Below, one piece after another: positions 15,456 to 23,546 of a stretch of DNA of 33,333 nucleotides. A model generated the notes under the pieces. That model was given only the letters and a program-made list of their open reading frames with translations. It had not been told where the DNA came from and ran no database searches. Position numbers and translations under genes: made by a program. Source of the stretch: an uncultured Paracoccaceae bacterium (GTDB lineage Bacteria; Pseudomonadota; Alphaproteobacteria; Rhodobacterales; Rhodobacteraceae); contig CANLEQ010000034.1 of assembly GCA_947489705.1 (NCBI GenBank), positions 1 through 33,333 of the forward strand, written 5' to 3'. The first letter of the stretch is position 1. Each line of letters starts with the position of its first letter.

Positions 15456-16024
15456 TTGCTGTAACGAACTCTAGTGAGGAAATCGCGGACGTAGCCTGTG
15501 TTAAAGCGCATCCGGCCGGTCTCGTAAGGGGGGGTCTCGGCGCTCACGTTCATCGTCATGTCGAGCGAGAAGTCGGTGCGTTCGGGACGCGTCTTGCCGG
15601 TGTAGTATGTGCGGCGGCTGTCTCCGATACGAACCGTATTGCTGCTCTCGTAGCAGAAGACGCTCACCGTTCTGCGCCTTCCGTCATCATCATCGCTGTG
15701 GCTGACAGAATGATAGAGGCTAGAGCCTTCCGGGCACTTCCAGCCTGACGGCGATGTGGCACTGTGGAAGTCATAGTCGATCTCGTAGTCATCATACCCG
15801 CTGCCGCCACCTGTTCCGCAGAAGCCGATGGGAGTTTTCCCGTCGCGTAGGCGGTCGATCATGTGATCGAAAGCGTCGCCGCACCCGGAAGGAAACGCTG
15901 CGGGAAGGCAGATCAGGAGCTTACAATCCATGTCGTAGTCTTGGGCCTGGGCGGCGTCGGGAGTAGCGGCGACCAGAGCGGAGACAGTGAGGGAAAGAGC
16001 GGCGAGAAAAAGGGGTGGGCGCAT
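15452..16024 (-). CDS. TrbM/KikA-like periplasmic protein
   Basis: 190 aa with a signal peptide (LFLAALSLTVSALVAATPDAAQAQ). The mature start, DYDMDCKLLICLPAAFPSGCGDAFDHM, carries the Cys pattern of the TrbM/KikA family (C-x4-CL then a C about 8-10 residues on) and ends this block with GFC. These small proteins accompany conjugation systems of IncP and related plasmids. The remainder is polar, Asp/Ser-rich and specific to this protein. GGAGG lies 7 bases before the ATG. It is not adjacent to the virB operon, but is on the same plasmid. Confidence in the family is moderate because only the N-terminal motif matches. Confidence 0.6.
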   Translation of the reverse strand: MRPPLFLAALSLTVSALVAATPDAAQAQDYDMDCKLLICLPAAFPSGCGDAFDHMIDRLRDGKTPIGFCGTGGGSGYDDYEIDYDFHSATSPSGWKCPEGSSLYHSVSHSDDDDGRRRTVSVFCYESSNTVRIGDSRRTYYTGKTRPERTDFSLDMTMNVSAETPPYETGRMRFNTGYVRDFLTRVRYSN

Positions 16025-16070
16025 CGGGAGCCTCCATGTTCGAACAGTTAATTATACAGAATCCGCCAAC

Positions 16071-16667
16071 TCATCCCATAGTTGAATTGTTCTTTGCGCG
16101 ATCGCGCACCTTTGCGACCGTCGCTCGGCTGATGCCGTGGGTCCTTGCGATCGAGGCAACGGAGGCGCCGGCGTCCAGCGCCTCGATGATCTCTGCTTCG
16201 CTCTTTGGAGTTACGGCAGGCGGGCGGCCGATCCGCTTGCCCTGCGATCGCGCTCGCGCGATCCCCGCTTGGGTGCGCTCGATGAGAAGATCCCTCTCGA
16301 ACTGCGCGACCGCGTTCAGGATCGACATGGTGAACGATCCCGTCGAGCTGGTCAGATCGGTGCCTTGCAGTGCGAGACAATGGACCCGGACGGGTATCGC
16401 CGCCAGCGCCTTGATTGTCTCGGCTACGTCGATTGCGTCTCGGCCGAGGCGGTCGAGCTTCGTGACAACCAGCGCGTCGCCGGGCTCTATCCGGTCAAGG
16501 AGGCGGGCGAACTGTGGGCGCTCGCGAGCCGCAACGCTCCCGGAAATTGTCTCGGTGATGATGCGGTGGGGCGCGATGCTGAACCCGGCCGCCTCGATCT
16601 CCCTAAGCTGGTTCTCTACGGACTGACCGGTAGTCGAGACACGGGCGTAGGCGAAGGAGCGGGTCAT
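16071..16667 (-). CDS. Serine recombinase (resolvase/invertase family)
   Basis: 198 aa from the ATG at 16667. The N-terminus YARVSTTGQS contains the nucleophilic Ser11, followed by TETISGSVAARERPQF and LVVTKLDRLGRD, the conserved catalytic-domain motifs. GRPPAV begins the C-terminal helix-turn-helix (ASIARTHGISRATVAKV). Length is normal for Tn3-type resolvases and Hin-type invertases. Directly upstream are inverted-repeat sites at 16705-16792 that look like its res site. It probably resolves plasmid multimers; no transposase gene is seen nearby, which argues against a Tn3 transposon remnant but does not exclude one. Confidence 0.9.
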   Translation of the reverse strand: MTRSFAYARVSTTGQSVENQLREIEAAGFSIAPHRIITETISGSVAARERPQFARLLDRIEPGDALVVTKLDRLGRDAIDVAETIKALAAIPVRVHCLALQGTDLTSSTGSFTMSILNAVAQFERDLLIERTQAGIARARSQGKRIGRPPAVTPKSEAEIIEALDAGASVASIARTHGISRATVAKVRDRAKNNSTMG

Positions 16668-16704
16668 GGCCGGACTCTGCAATCAAAGGGTGGCAGAAAG
16701 AAGC

Positions 16705-16792
16705 ACCTGTCAACAAAGCTGAAGGCTGATTTAGTGACAGGCTGACAGGACGGGTTGCCAACCTGTCGCAAACCGTTCGGTTTCTGACAGGT
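16705..16792. other. Probable res site (resolvase binding sites)
   Basis: Inverted copies of ACCTGTC/GACAGGT are clustered just upstream of the resolvase gene. The best subsite is 16761-16792, a 32-bp dyad in which 13 of 16 positions match (outer arms ACCTGTC, inner AAACCG). A second pair with longer spacing has arms at 16705-16711 and 16736-16741, and a further half-site is at about 16743-16748. Multiple dyads of different spacing upstream of a resolvase gene are the usual layout of a res site. Confidence 0.7.
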
Positions 16793-17304
16793 CAATTTCT
16801 CAGGCTCCGTCGATAGGCCGATGGGTGGGTGAAGTCCTCAAACTGCCAGACGCCGCGCCCCGCAGCTCGTGCTTCGTCGCGCTCGGCTTCGTAGGGCGAC
16901 TGTCCGTCATAGGCGAACGCATAGCCGTTCTGGACCAGCGCGCGATTGATTTCCCTTTGGCCGGTGTAGCAGACCGCGAGCGGACGGTCGTAGAAGTCGC
17001 GCTCGGTGCTCTCGCATCGCACGCTCCTGGGTCCGATCATGGATCGGAAATTGTCGCGCGCCCAAATCCCGCAGTCGATCTCGTGATTAGCGAAGCGCGC
17101 AGGCTGGCCCAATTCACAGGCGTCGATGCCGACAAGCCGTATATTCTCGCCGTCGATGTTCACGTTGTCTCCGTCGCGGATCGCGGGAAGGCCCTCGTAA
17201 ATAGTCACGGTCACAGCGTCGTTGGAAGCCTGGTCAGACAGGTTTTCGCACGTGGCGAGACCTCCGAAGGCCAGAAGTGCCAAAGCGGTGACGGATTTCA
17301 GCAT
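16792..17304 (-). CDS. Secreted thermonuclease-like (SNase fold) protein
   Basis: 170 aa. The N-terminus MLKSVTALALLAFGGLATC is a signal peptide, possibly a lipoprotein signal with Cys20. The nuclease-like domain has DGDNVNIDGENIRLVGIDACE and, further on, RDFYDRPLAVCY and INRALVQNGYAFAY, matching SNase homologues (usual pattern RLxGIDAPE with an Arg in the later strand). The usual Pro in DAPE is Cys here. The ATG overlaps the end of repC by 7 bases, so the two are translationally coupled. The role of a secreted nuclease downstream of a replication initiator is unclear. Earlier in-frame starts lie inside repC and are rejected. Confidence 0.8.
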   Translation of the reverse strand: MLKSVTALALLAFGGLATCENLSDQASNDAVTVTIYEGLPAIRDGDNVNIDGENIRLVGIDACELGQPARFANHEIDCGIWARDNFRSMIGPRSVRCESTERDFYDRPLAVCYTGQREINRALVQNGYAFAYDGQSPYEAERDEARAAGRGVWQFEDFTHPSAYRRSLRN

Positions 17305-18383
17305 GGGATCTTGTCCTCGTGCAGAAGGCCGAAAAGTGTTCGATGAAGGTTGGCGGTTCCGGTTTCTGCTCTCTCTGCCATTCTTCGGACCCATCCGCCG
17401 ACGGACTGGATTGTTCCGCCGCGTTCAGAGCTCTTGGCATCTGCCATCATCACGATGACCGCGGCTCCCTGCGCACCCACGGCGTTCTGTGCAAGCGACC
17501 ATGCGGACGGACTGACCCCGAGGGCTTTTGCTCGCTCGCAGGCGACGCCGGCGAGGATGTGCCACGACGGGCGGCCATATTGCTCCATCTCGATCCGCCA
17601 GTCATCGGGTGCGGCCATCATGGCTTGTCGGAGGCTTACATGCTCAAGCCCGCATGTCGGCCTCTGGCGCCACGTTTCCTCATGGCTCTGTTTCTCAGCA
17701 GGCATCGCCGGATTACAGGAATCTGATTGTTCTTGATGTGTAGTGTATGCCCGGTCGAAATCTTCCGGCTGACCGGCAAGTATTTTCCGGTCGGACGTGA
17801 TTGCGGCCAGCATTTCGTCGACCTTATCAACAATGGCTTCCAAGGCGCCCAAGCTCAGGTTCGCGATGTCTGCCGGAAGGTTGCTCCAGAGTTTTTCGAG
17901 GTGAGCCGGCATCTCTTCCGTGCGGAACGCTCGGTTCAGGGCTCCCCGTTTCTCGGAAATTTGGAAGCGGAGCCGGGTGCGCCGGGTGTAAACGTCCTGC
18001 TTTTGTGCCGCCCTCTCAGCCCATTCCTGGGCGCGGTCGAGTAGCGGCGATAGGTCGATCCCGGCAATATGGACAATTTCACCTGCTCGGTTGCGCTGGA
18101 CGTGCCGCCGACCGTTGGCAAGGCACCTGTTGATGACGAGACCTTGCTTCACCAGTTTGTCGATCTGGTAGCGGATGGTCCGGTCTTCGATGCCGAGCCT
18201 GTCTTTGAGGAGCTGCACCGACGCAGGGCTGACAGGACTTGGCGCGCCGTTGGGAATGTGACCGATCAGCAGGTCGATCAGGCTCTTCGATCCTGATCTC
18301 AACTTCAGGACGTACGCGGCGTCCTTCAGGGCTTGGTAAAGGATTTTCCGTTGGTCTACTCGGACCGGTTGTTCTTGCTTCAC
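17298..18383 (-). CDS. repC: RepC-family plasmid replication initiator
   Basis: 361 aa from a GTG at 18383 with GAGGA 6 bases upstream. The N-terminal third carries a winged-helix-type segment (LLKDRLGIEDRTIRYQIDKLVKQGLVINR) as in RepC. The C-terminal region with HILAGVACERAKALGVSPSAWSLAQNAVGAQGAAVIVMMADAK, then GGTIQSVGGWVRRMAERA, matches the RepC C-terminal helicase-independent domain seen in alphaproteobacterial replicons. No repA or repB precedes it, so this is a solo repC rather than a repABC operon. In this family the origin often lies within repC. A probable counter-transcript terminator lies upstream. Confidence 0.82.
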   Translation of the reverse strand: MKQEQPVRVDQRKILYQALKDAAYVLKLRSGSKSLIDLLIGHIPNGAPSPVSPASVQLLKDRLGIEDRTIRYQIDKLVKQGLVINRCLANGRRHVQRNRAGEIVHIAGIDLSPLLDRAQEWAERAAQKQDVYTRRTRLRFQISEKRGALNRAFRTEEMPAHLEKLWSNLPADIANLSLGALEAIVDKVDEMLAAITSDRKILAGQPEDFDRAYTTHQEQSDSCNPAMPAEKQSHEETWRQRPTCGLEHVSLRQAMMAAPDDWRIEMEQYGRPSWHILAGVACERAKALGVSPSAWSLAQNAVGAQGAAVIVMMADAKSSERGGTIQSVGGWVRRMAERAETGTANLHRTLFGLLHEDKIPC

Positions 18384-18902
18384 TACTCGTCCTCATGGTG
18401 AGGCAAGGTTGCGACACACGATCTCCCTGTTCGCACAGGTGCGTTTTTGCTTGCTCGTCGTTTCAAGAGGGACTAGAACCGGACCTAGACATTGTTGGCC
18501 ATTCAGGGATTGCCGTCCCTTGGTTCTAACCCCCCGTGCAGGTCGCCGCCTCGCGGGGGTTTCTATTTGTGGCCTCTGGCATCTCTTCCTGCGCCAGTGT
18601 CGGCCTACTCGACTCAGCCTCCCTCTACATCTCGCGGTTTCGTGAAAAACGTAACGCAACTTCTGCGTTTGTGCCAGTAGTCCTTTGCGCTGCCGCAAGG
18701 CCGACCATAGTATCGCTATGGCGGGCATGTAGCAGGCCAGGGACGCTATATCCAATCACAAGGCTTATGCACAGATCAAGACGCGGTATAATTCTACAGG
18801 GCGGCGTCCTGACCACAGGCGTGGTAGAACTTAGACCTCTGACCTCCCACGCTGTAGATGCGCTCCGATCGTTAACTAAATCACGTCTTACTACGAAGGC
18901 GT
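18384..18902. other. repC leader and control region
   Basis: No gene. It contains the antisense-type terminator at 18528-18567 and a stretch to 18902 in which only short chance ORFs occur. By analogy with repABC plasmids this is where a short antisense RNA would be made against the repC leader. Confidence 0.5.
18528..18567 (+). terminator. Plus-strand intrinsic terminator, candidate end of a repC antisense RNA
   Basis: AACCCCCCG and CGGGGGTTT form a stem closed by a GC-rich loop and followed by TCTATTT. It lies about 150 bases upstream of the repC start, pointing away from repC. In repABC plasmids a counter-transcribed RNA with exactly this placement and orientation controls repC. A promoter between 18400 and 18480 would be required; I see no strong one. 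Confidence 0.6.
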
Positions 18903-19055
18903 ATGAAACGAGACGAAACAGACGACCCCAGAGCCTTGATTAGGCATGAAAAATATTTTGTCCCACCAGAGGTGGAGACGAAGACTTCAGGTGTTCAGGC
19001 GCGTTTGAGGCCGGCGGCGGTCGGCTCGTGGACAGACGGGTTGCGCCAGGTCGGT
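18871..19055 (+). pseudogene. Degenerate inverted copy of the RcgA-like gene 5' end
   Basis: From GTTAACTAAATCACGTC at 18871 through a reading frame MKRDETDDPRALIRHEKYFVPPE (ATG at 18903), this matches the upstream region and N-terminus of the minus-strand gene at 20110-21720 (there KRDETKVRSALIKNKKYFVPP). After that, small deletions break the frame and similarity fades near 19055. The two copies face each other across the two-gene module. The frame continues to 19130 without further similarity. Confidence 0.75.
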
Positions 19056-19112
19056 CGAGCTAGCGGCAGAGCAGGGACAGCGGCGGTGCCGCTGCGACGT
19101 CATGTGTGTCGG

Positions 19113-20120
19113 TCAACGGTCGTGGTTTAAGAACCGTGAGAGGCTGACGCCGGCTCGGACGATGTAGGGTGGCCGCGATAGCGAGTAATGCCCGCAGTTC
19201 AATTTCAAGGCCTCGGGCGTGGCCTCGGCTTTTGCCAGCCTTGCAATCAGCCTCTCGGACAATTCGGGCAATACCACCGTGTCTCTCTTTCCCAGCACTA
19301 GCTGTAGATCAAGATCGGGGCGGGCCAGCTTGTCTGTGAAGCTCTCAAGGCTAAGGGGACTCCATGCCCTTCGAAGGTCGGCAAGCTCGATGTCATCTTG
19401 GAGGCTGGCACGAATATGTTGCGTGGCCCGTCCAGTCCACACCATGTCTGCGAGGCTTCCCGCCGTCAGGAACAGCGCAGCTCTCTCAATCGCTGGATCG
19501 TGAGCAGCGATCAAACCCGCGGCCCAGGAACCGAGGCTGATCCCAAGGACAGAGACCGTCTCATAGCCCGAGTCCTTGAGAATCCTAATCAACTGCCGTC
19601 CGTCCAGAACGGCTTGTCTCATGGACTGGATCGTGCGCCCAAGGTTTGCGCTGAGCATGTAGTCCGCGTGAGATGAAGTAGGACGGGCACGTTCCAGATG
19701 GTAGGGCATGGCGACCTCGACGACCGTTATTCCATGCCATGCCAAGAAGCGTGCTAATTGGGAGTTTCGCGACGTCGAGTTCCAATGGTGAAAGACGATG
19801 AGGGCCTGGTCGGACGACCCGCCGTGCGTCACTTTTGCTCGAACCGTGTCGTTATTTTCTATGTTGGTTGGATGGCTCGATGTGAAGGTGATCCATCCGT
19901 CTTCCCAGTGCGCTGCGGGAGACTTCTTACTTACTGCGTAGAAGGACGCTGAATCAGTAACGGCTTGGTCCGCGAGAGCGCAGAACTCGGCGGTGCTGAC
20001 TGCTCCCGTCACGCCCGGAAACGCGAGGTCGGCGTCGAGGGTTAAACTGGTGACCTCCTTCCCAACATCGCCACGGCTCGCTCGGCGCTCATCCCACCGA
20101 TCTAACCAGCTATGATACAT
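19113..20120 (-). CDS. Alpha/beta hydrolase (RcgR-like, putative lactone hydrolase)
   Basis: 335 aa from the ATG at 20120, which has GGAGGG 8 bases upstream and overlaps the preceding gene by 11 bases. The nucleophile elbow is GISLG (Ser195), the probable acid is in LVLGKRDTVV and the His is in NCGHYSL near the C-terminus, giving a complete triad. HHWNSTSRN at about 111 may form the oxyanion loop. From memory, an alpha/beta hydrolase paired with this type of membrane protein on Rhodobacteraceae plasmids is annotated RcgR, a putative quorum-lactone hydrolase; I cannot check that here. The substrate is unknown. The pair forms one operon. Confidence 0.75.
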   Translation of the reverse strand: MYHSWLDRWDERRASRGDVGKEVTSLTLDADLAFPGVTGAVSTAEFCALADQAVTDSASFYAVSKKSPAAHWEDGWITFTSSHPTNIENNDTVRAKVTHGGSSDQALIVFHHWNSTSRNSQLARFLAWHGITVVEVAMPYHLERARPTSSHADYMLSANLGRTIQSMRQAVLDGRQLIRILKDSGYETVSVLGISLGSWAAGLIAAHDPAIERAALFLTAGSLADMVWTGRATQHIRASLQDDIELADLRRAWSPLSLESFTDKLARPDLDLQLVLGKRDTVVLPELSERLIARLAKAEATPEALKLNCGHYSLSRPPYIVRAGVSLSRFLNHDR

Positions 20121-21720
20121 CCCTACTGCCCTCCGTCGCGGCGCGCCGAGGACCAAGCCCAGGGTTGAACAGGCAAAAGATGCCAACCAGAACTGCAAAG
20201 CCGAGCAGGAACGAGAAGCCAGTGAACATACCGATCAGCAAGTATGCGGTGACAAGCAATGCCACAGTCGTCGTCATCGCCGCCATCGGAACGTAGAATG
20301 GGCGGTTCAGACTTACGCGTATGGTCCCGTAAACAAAGACAACGCACACTAATAAGGTGATCAGAAGGCTCGTGTAGTGCGTAGGCATGCTGTAGTCGCC
20401 CCAGTCAATCGGTTCACCGAAGTCAGACAAGACAGAGCGCATATCTGTGAATAGCCAAGACCAGATGTCTGGCGCAGAGGTCACGACGTACAAGCTCTCA
20501 AGTTTCATGCACACTGCGATGAGCAGCCCCGAAATCGTGCAGCGGAAGATCCCGCGCATGATCCTCAAGCCTGTTTCTTGCACTTTGCGGGATGTTTCTG
20601 CGCCCCGCTGGTGCCCCATCGCTTCTTCGATCTCGCCAAAATCATCGGCCAAGGTGGAGAGTATGATGAGACCGGTGACAAAGACATAGAAGCACAGACT
20701 CATGTAGAGATAGGCGAAACCGGTGAAGGCGATTTGCTGCGGCACGGCGATCTCGTCGGGCCGTATAGTCGCCAGTGATCCCCAGTCTATCGCGTAGTCC
20801 CCCTGGCCGCTCAACACCGGGAGCAGCCTCACGCTGATCCACTGGAAGACGCCAGCGAACCCGATGCAGATCAAAAAAACCGCCCAGTAGGTGTAGGACG
20901 ATGCCTCCACCTTCTGCATCCAAGTCTTGGGTTCTTTGACGCGGCGCTCGACAGCCAGGAGGTTGGCGCGCCCATCGTCCTTCCAGAACACCAGAAGATT
21001 AACCACGAAGGACAGGTAGAGGGGCATGAAGACGATGAAGAGAAAGGTCCAGTTGGGCGCCCAAAGGAAGCCCACCTGCTTAACGATCCCATCCTCCCGA
21101 GCGTAGGTGACGCTATGGATGCCGAGGAAGTAGGATATGAACTGGAGCGCGACGGCCCCCGCGAAGACGGACGCGGGCAGGTTCAAGTGCGACCCCCGAC
21201 TGAAGAGCCCTTCGGACATCCGGGCGAGGCTGAAGCCTTTCGTCGGCTCTTCGACCTCTCGATGCTCGTCCTTCTCTGATGGCGGCAGTGCGGGGTCTTC
21301 GGCGATCGCCGGAGGATCCTCGTCCGGCGGTGGCCGGACATTTGCTTTCCCACGTTCGCGCTTCTCGCGCCGCTTGGCCGTCAAGCGAGCCTGCGACGCA
21401 CTCAACTCGGCTTGCCACGCGCTCGTGGCCTCCGGGTCATCACATCCTAAGATTCTGGCGAGCCACCGGATGTTGTCGGCGCTGATACCCTTTTCGTTAT
21501 CCTGAAACCAGAGCTGGACGGTCCGTAGCTCGATCCCGGCCCGGTTCGCGGCGATCTGTGAGATCGCCTCCGCAAGAAGATCAGGCGTCCACGAACCTTG
21601 CGGAAATCCGTCCTTGTCCACGGGCCGACCGGCGCCGGCAGCCGCAACACGCCTGAACAAGTCCTTGAAGTCTTCGTCGCCGCCATCTGGCGGGACAAAA
21701 TATTTCTTGTTCTTAATCAA
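20110..21720 (-). CDS. Polytopic membrane protein with N-terminal HTH (RcgA-like putative transporter)
   Basis: 536 aa. Residues about 50-105 resemble a helix-turn-helix (ISQIAANRAGIELRTVQLWFQDNEKGISADNIRWLARILG). A charged linker follows (KRREKRERGK, then Pro/Glu-rich) and then at least seven hydrophobic segments, for example WTFLFIVFMPLYLSFVVNLLVFW, AYLYMSLCFYVFVTGLIIL and TTTVALLVTAYLLIGMFTGFSFLLGFAVLVGIF. From memory this architecture is called RcgA family putative transporter. The listed start is a TTG; comparison with the inverted copy at 18903, where the equivalent codon is ATG, suggests the original start was 11 codons upstream, where this gene has CTG (21751-21753). It overlaps the hydrolase gene. 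Confidence 0.7.
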   Translation of the reverse strand: MIKNKKYFVPPDGGDEDFKDLFRRVAAAGAGRPVDKDGFPQGSWTPDLLAEAISQIAANRAGIELRTVQLWFQDNEKGISADNIRWLARILGCDDPEATSAWQAELSASQARLTAKRREKRERGKANVRPPPDEDPPAIAEDPALPPSEKDEHREVEEPTKGFSLARMSEGLFSRGSHLNLPASVFAGAVALQFISYFLGIHSVTYAREDGIVKQVGFLWAPNWTFLFIVFMPLYLSFVVNLLVFWKDDGRANLLAVERRVKEPKTWMQKVEASSYTYWAVFLICIGFAGVFQWISVRLLPVLSGQGDYAIDWGSLATIRPDEIAVPQQIAFTGFAYLYMSLCFYVFVTGLIILSTLADDFGEIEEAMGHQRGAETSRKVQETGLRIMRGIFRCTISGLLIAVCMKLESLYVVTSAPDIWSWLFTDMRSVLSDFGEPIDWGDYSMPTHYTSLLITLLVCVVFVYGTIRVSLNRPFYVPMAAMTTTVALLVTAYLLIGMFTGFSFLLGFAVLVGIFCLFNPGLGPRRAATEGSRDVS

Positions 21721-21785
21721 GGCGCTGCGGACCTTCGTTTCGTCTCGTTTCAGAGTCGTTCGTAGTAGGACGTGATTTAGTTAAC
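21595..21785 (-). repeat. Inverted-repeat partner of 18871-19055
   Basis: The promoter/upstream region and first about 60 codons of the RcgA-like gene, repeated in inverted, degenerate form 2.5 kb away. The best-conserved parts are GTTAACTAAATCACGTC-TACTACGAA and the KYFVPP coding stretch. Confidence 0.75.
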
Positions 21786-22131
21786 AGCAACTGCGCATCC
21801 ACTGCGGCGACGAGACGCTGGCATGAGATGTCAGTGGACCCTTCTCCCTATCAGTCGCCCATCCAGCGGCCCCCAACGCTGCGGTACCGCCGGCTCACAG
21901 CCGACTAAGAGCCCACAGCAGGTAGGGAGTCTCTCTGAGGATGCAGGCGGCTTATGTTCGTGCACATGCCCTATAATGTGCTACCGGGCCTCCAGCGGCA
22001 CAACCCGCCGGCAACAATATACAGGGCCGCTATCCCACAGGTTGACTTGTATCCTGCGGTATGGAAAATCCGAACTTGATTGAGGCAACTGGCGGCTGTG
22101 TTTAATCGTCCCCAAAGTGGAAACGAAAACC
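21786..22131. other. Intergenic region upstream of the virB operon
   Basis: No gene is supported. It contains the dyad with an embedded TATAAT described at 21962-21981, the only promoter-like signal I see before the transfer operon. Confidence 0.45.
21962..21981 (+). promoter_or_regulatory. Dyad with embedded -10 box, candidate promoter/operator for the virB operon
   Basis: Perfect 6-base arms GCACAT and ATGTGC flank 8 bases, and TATAAT (21972-21977) lies partly inside the right arm. A repressor binding the dyad would block the -10. No good -35 is visible at 16-18 bases. The first genes of the transfer operon begin about 150 bases downstream on the same strand. Confidence 0.4.
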
Positions 22132-22467
22132 ATGAGGGATTGGGGCAAGATGGCCGGCCAAGAAGACGAGAAGAGACTCTATGGGGCGCACGTTCGAGGA
22201 TACGTGGAGTCAGACGGCGGAAAGGTCATCTACAAGGCCGTGGACGCTGGTGCTGGCCGTATCGAGTGGGAGGTTTTCCTGCTGCGCTACGATGGCGTCG
22301 AGAAGCCTGTCTACATTTCGTCGACAGACAAACCGAAGCGCATCCGAAGCGCCGACGCGCTTTTCAACTACCACAAGAACCTCTACCCCCACGGGCCGGT
22401 TCTGGAGGTCCCTTACTTCCGACCGGAAAGTGCTTCAGACAGCGATCCCGTGGAAGACGAGGACTGA
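22132..22467 (+). CDS. Hypothetical protein at the head of the virB operon
   Basis: 111 aa from the ATG at 22132; in-frame alternatives are a GTG at 22117 and an ATG at 22150, which has GAGGG and GGGG upstream. The product is small, soluble and beta-rich, with an acidic tail ending DSDPVEDED. No family is recognised. It lies 20 bases upstream of the next gene and is probably co-transcribed with virB genes. Confidence 0.55.
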   Translation: MRDWGKMAGQEDEKRLYGAHVRGYVESDGGKVIYKAVDAGAGRIEWEVFLLRYDGVEKPVYISSTDKPKRIRSADALFNYHKNLYPHGPVLEVPYFRPESASDSDPVEDED

Positions 22468-22487
22468 ACACGAGACAGGAACGCAGC

Positions 22488-22892
22488 ATGGCCCGCTCGA
22501 AGGTCATTTCGCTCGCGGACTTCAAGCGCGAGCAGCGCGAAAGCTCGGCGTCGAGCCGCAAGGAGCAACGCACAGCCACTCGACGTGCGTTCTTTGCGAC
22601 CGAGACGGGGAACGCGATCACGGTTCTGTCCGTGACGACACTTGTGGTCGGGACCTGGGCTTTCTTTCACGACGAGCTGCGAGCCGTAACGTGGCTTGGT
22701 TGGCTCGCCGTTTGGGCGGTCATTGTGCTCTGCGTCGCGGGAGTCATGTCCAACTTCTGGTCAGCCTCGAAAAGGGCGACGGTCCTTTCCCTCGGGGTTC
22801 TAGCCGGGGGCTGCTACGTTCTTCCGGCCATACTGCCGTTCGGAATTGCGTTCGGAATCGCGTTCGTGGTGATGCTCGTGCTTTCGCCCTAG
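22488..22892 (+). CDS. Hypothetical inner-membrane protein upstream of virB1
   Basis: 134 aa from the ATG at 22488 (AGGA 7 bases upstream). A basic cytoplasmic N-terminus (about 45 residues, many Arg/Lys/Glu) precedes about four hydrophobic segments: [56 protein letters not shown] and [14 protein letters not shown]. The end carries a 12-base tandem repeat (CGTTCGGAATTG, CGTTCGGAATCG). It stops where the VirB1 frame begins, in a different phase. I do not recognise the family. Confidence 0.6.
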   Translation: MARSKVISLADFKREQRESSASSRKEQRTATRRAFFATETGNAITVLSVTTLVVGTWAFFHDELRAVTWLGWLAVWAVIVLCVAGVMSNFWSASKRATVLSLGVLAGGCYVLPAILPFGIAFGIAFVVMLVLSP

Positions 22893-22897
22893 CGGGG

Positions 22898-23506
22898 CTG
22901 GTAGCAGTTCTAGCCTTCCCTGCCGGTGCCACGGTCTACGAGTGGGGGGCGAACGGCGAACTCAAGATCAACGGTCAGCTCCAATCAGACCGTCAGGAAG
23001 AGGCGACGCCTGACAGCGAACCCGCTCGCCAGAGCGTTGTCGCCAGCTCAAAAAGCTCCGGCTCCTATCGCGACCTTGCCCACCAAATTGCACTGCGCCA
23101 TGCGGGCGGTCCTGGGCCGCGCGCCGCCGGCCTCGATGCCATGACGTTCTCCCGGCTCTTCACGGAGCTTGTGCGCGCGGAAAGCTCATTCAATCCACGG
23201 GCGCTGTCGCCGAAAGGCGCGCAAGGACTAGGCCAGCTCATGCCAGACACGGCGCGCGCGCTAGGCGTGGCGGATGCTTGGGACCCAGTTCAGAACCTTG
23301 ATGGAGCCGCGCGGTATCTCTGCGCGCAGCTCGAGAAATTTGGCGACGCGCGCCTCGCGCTCGCGGCCTACAACGCGGGGCCGCATAGGGTCGTCCAGTA
23401 TGGTGGCGTGCCGCCTTACCGCGAGACGCAGAACTACGTCGCCAAAATCGCTGCCGCAGTGGGTCTTGCTCCCACGGCAGAACGCGCGCCCACGGCAAGC
23501 CCGTGA
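22898..23506 (+). CDS. virB1: VirB1-like lytic transglycosylase, start unclear
   Basis: The frame gives a hydrophobic export segment ([15 protein letters not shown]) followed by an SLT-type transglycosylase domain: [15 protein letters not shown] with the catalytic Glu, then [13 protein letters not shown] and [10 protein letters not shown]. Such enzymes open the peptidoglycan for the transfer channel. No ATG, GTG or TTG occurs in this frame near the signal segment; the only candidate nearby is a CTG at 22898, which would cut off the positively charged start of the signal peptide. The frame of the preceding gene is -1 relative to this one and has ATG CTC GTG just before the boundary. A frameshift near 22881, a -1 ribosomal shift or an unusual start are all possible. 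The coordinate given is provisional. Confidence 0.75.
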   Translation: MVAVLAFPAGATVYEWGANGELKINGQLQSDRQEEATPDSEPARQSVVASSKSSGSYRDLAHQIALRHAGGPGPRAAGLDAMTFSRLFTELVRAESSFNPRALSPKGAQGLGQLMPDTARALGVADAWDPVQNLDGAARYLCAQLEKFGDARLALAAYNAGPHRVVQYGGVPPYRETQNYVAKIAAAVGLAPTAERAPTASP

Positions 23507-23546
23507 CGCAAACCACCATCGAAAGCAGCCAAGGGAACCCCTCTGT

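Noticed and set aside
18765-18773. DnaA-box-like TTATGCACA upstream of repC
   Set aside because: A single site; the same 9-mer also occurs within ardC (72-80), and about one match is expected by chance in a window this long, so it does not mark an origin.
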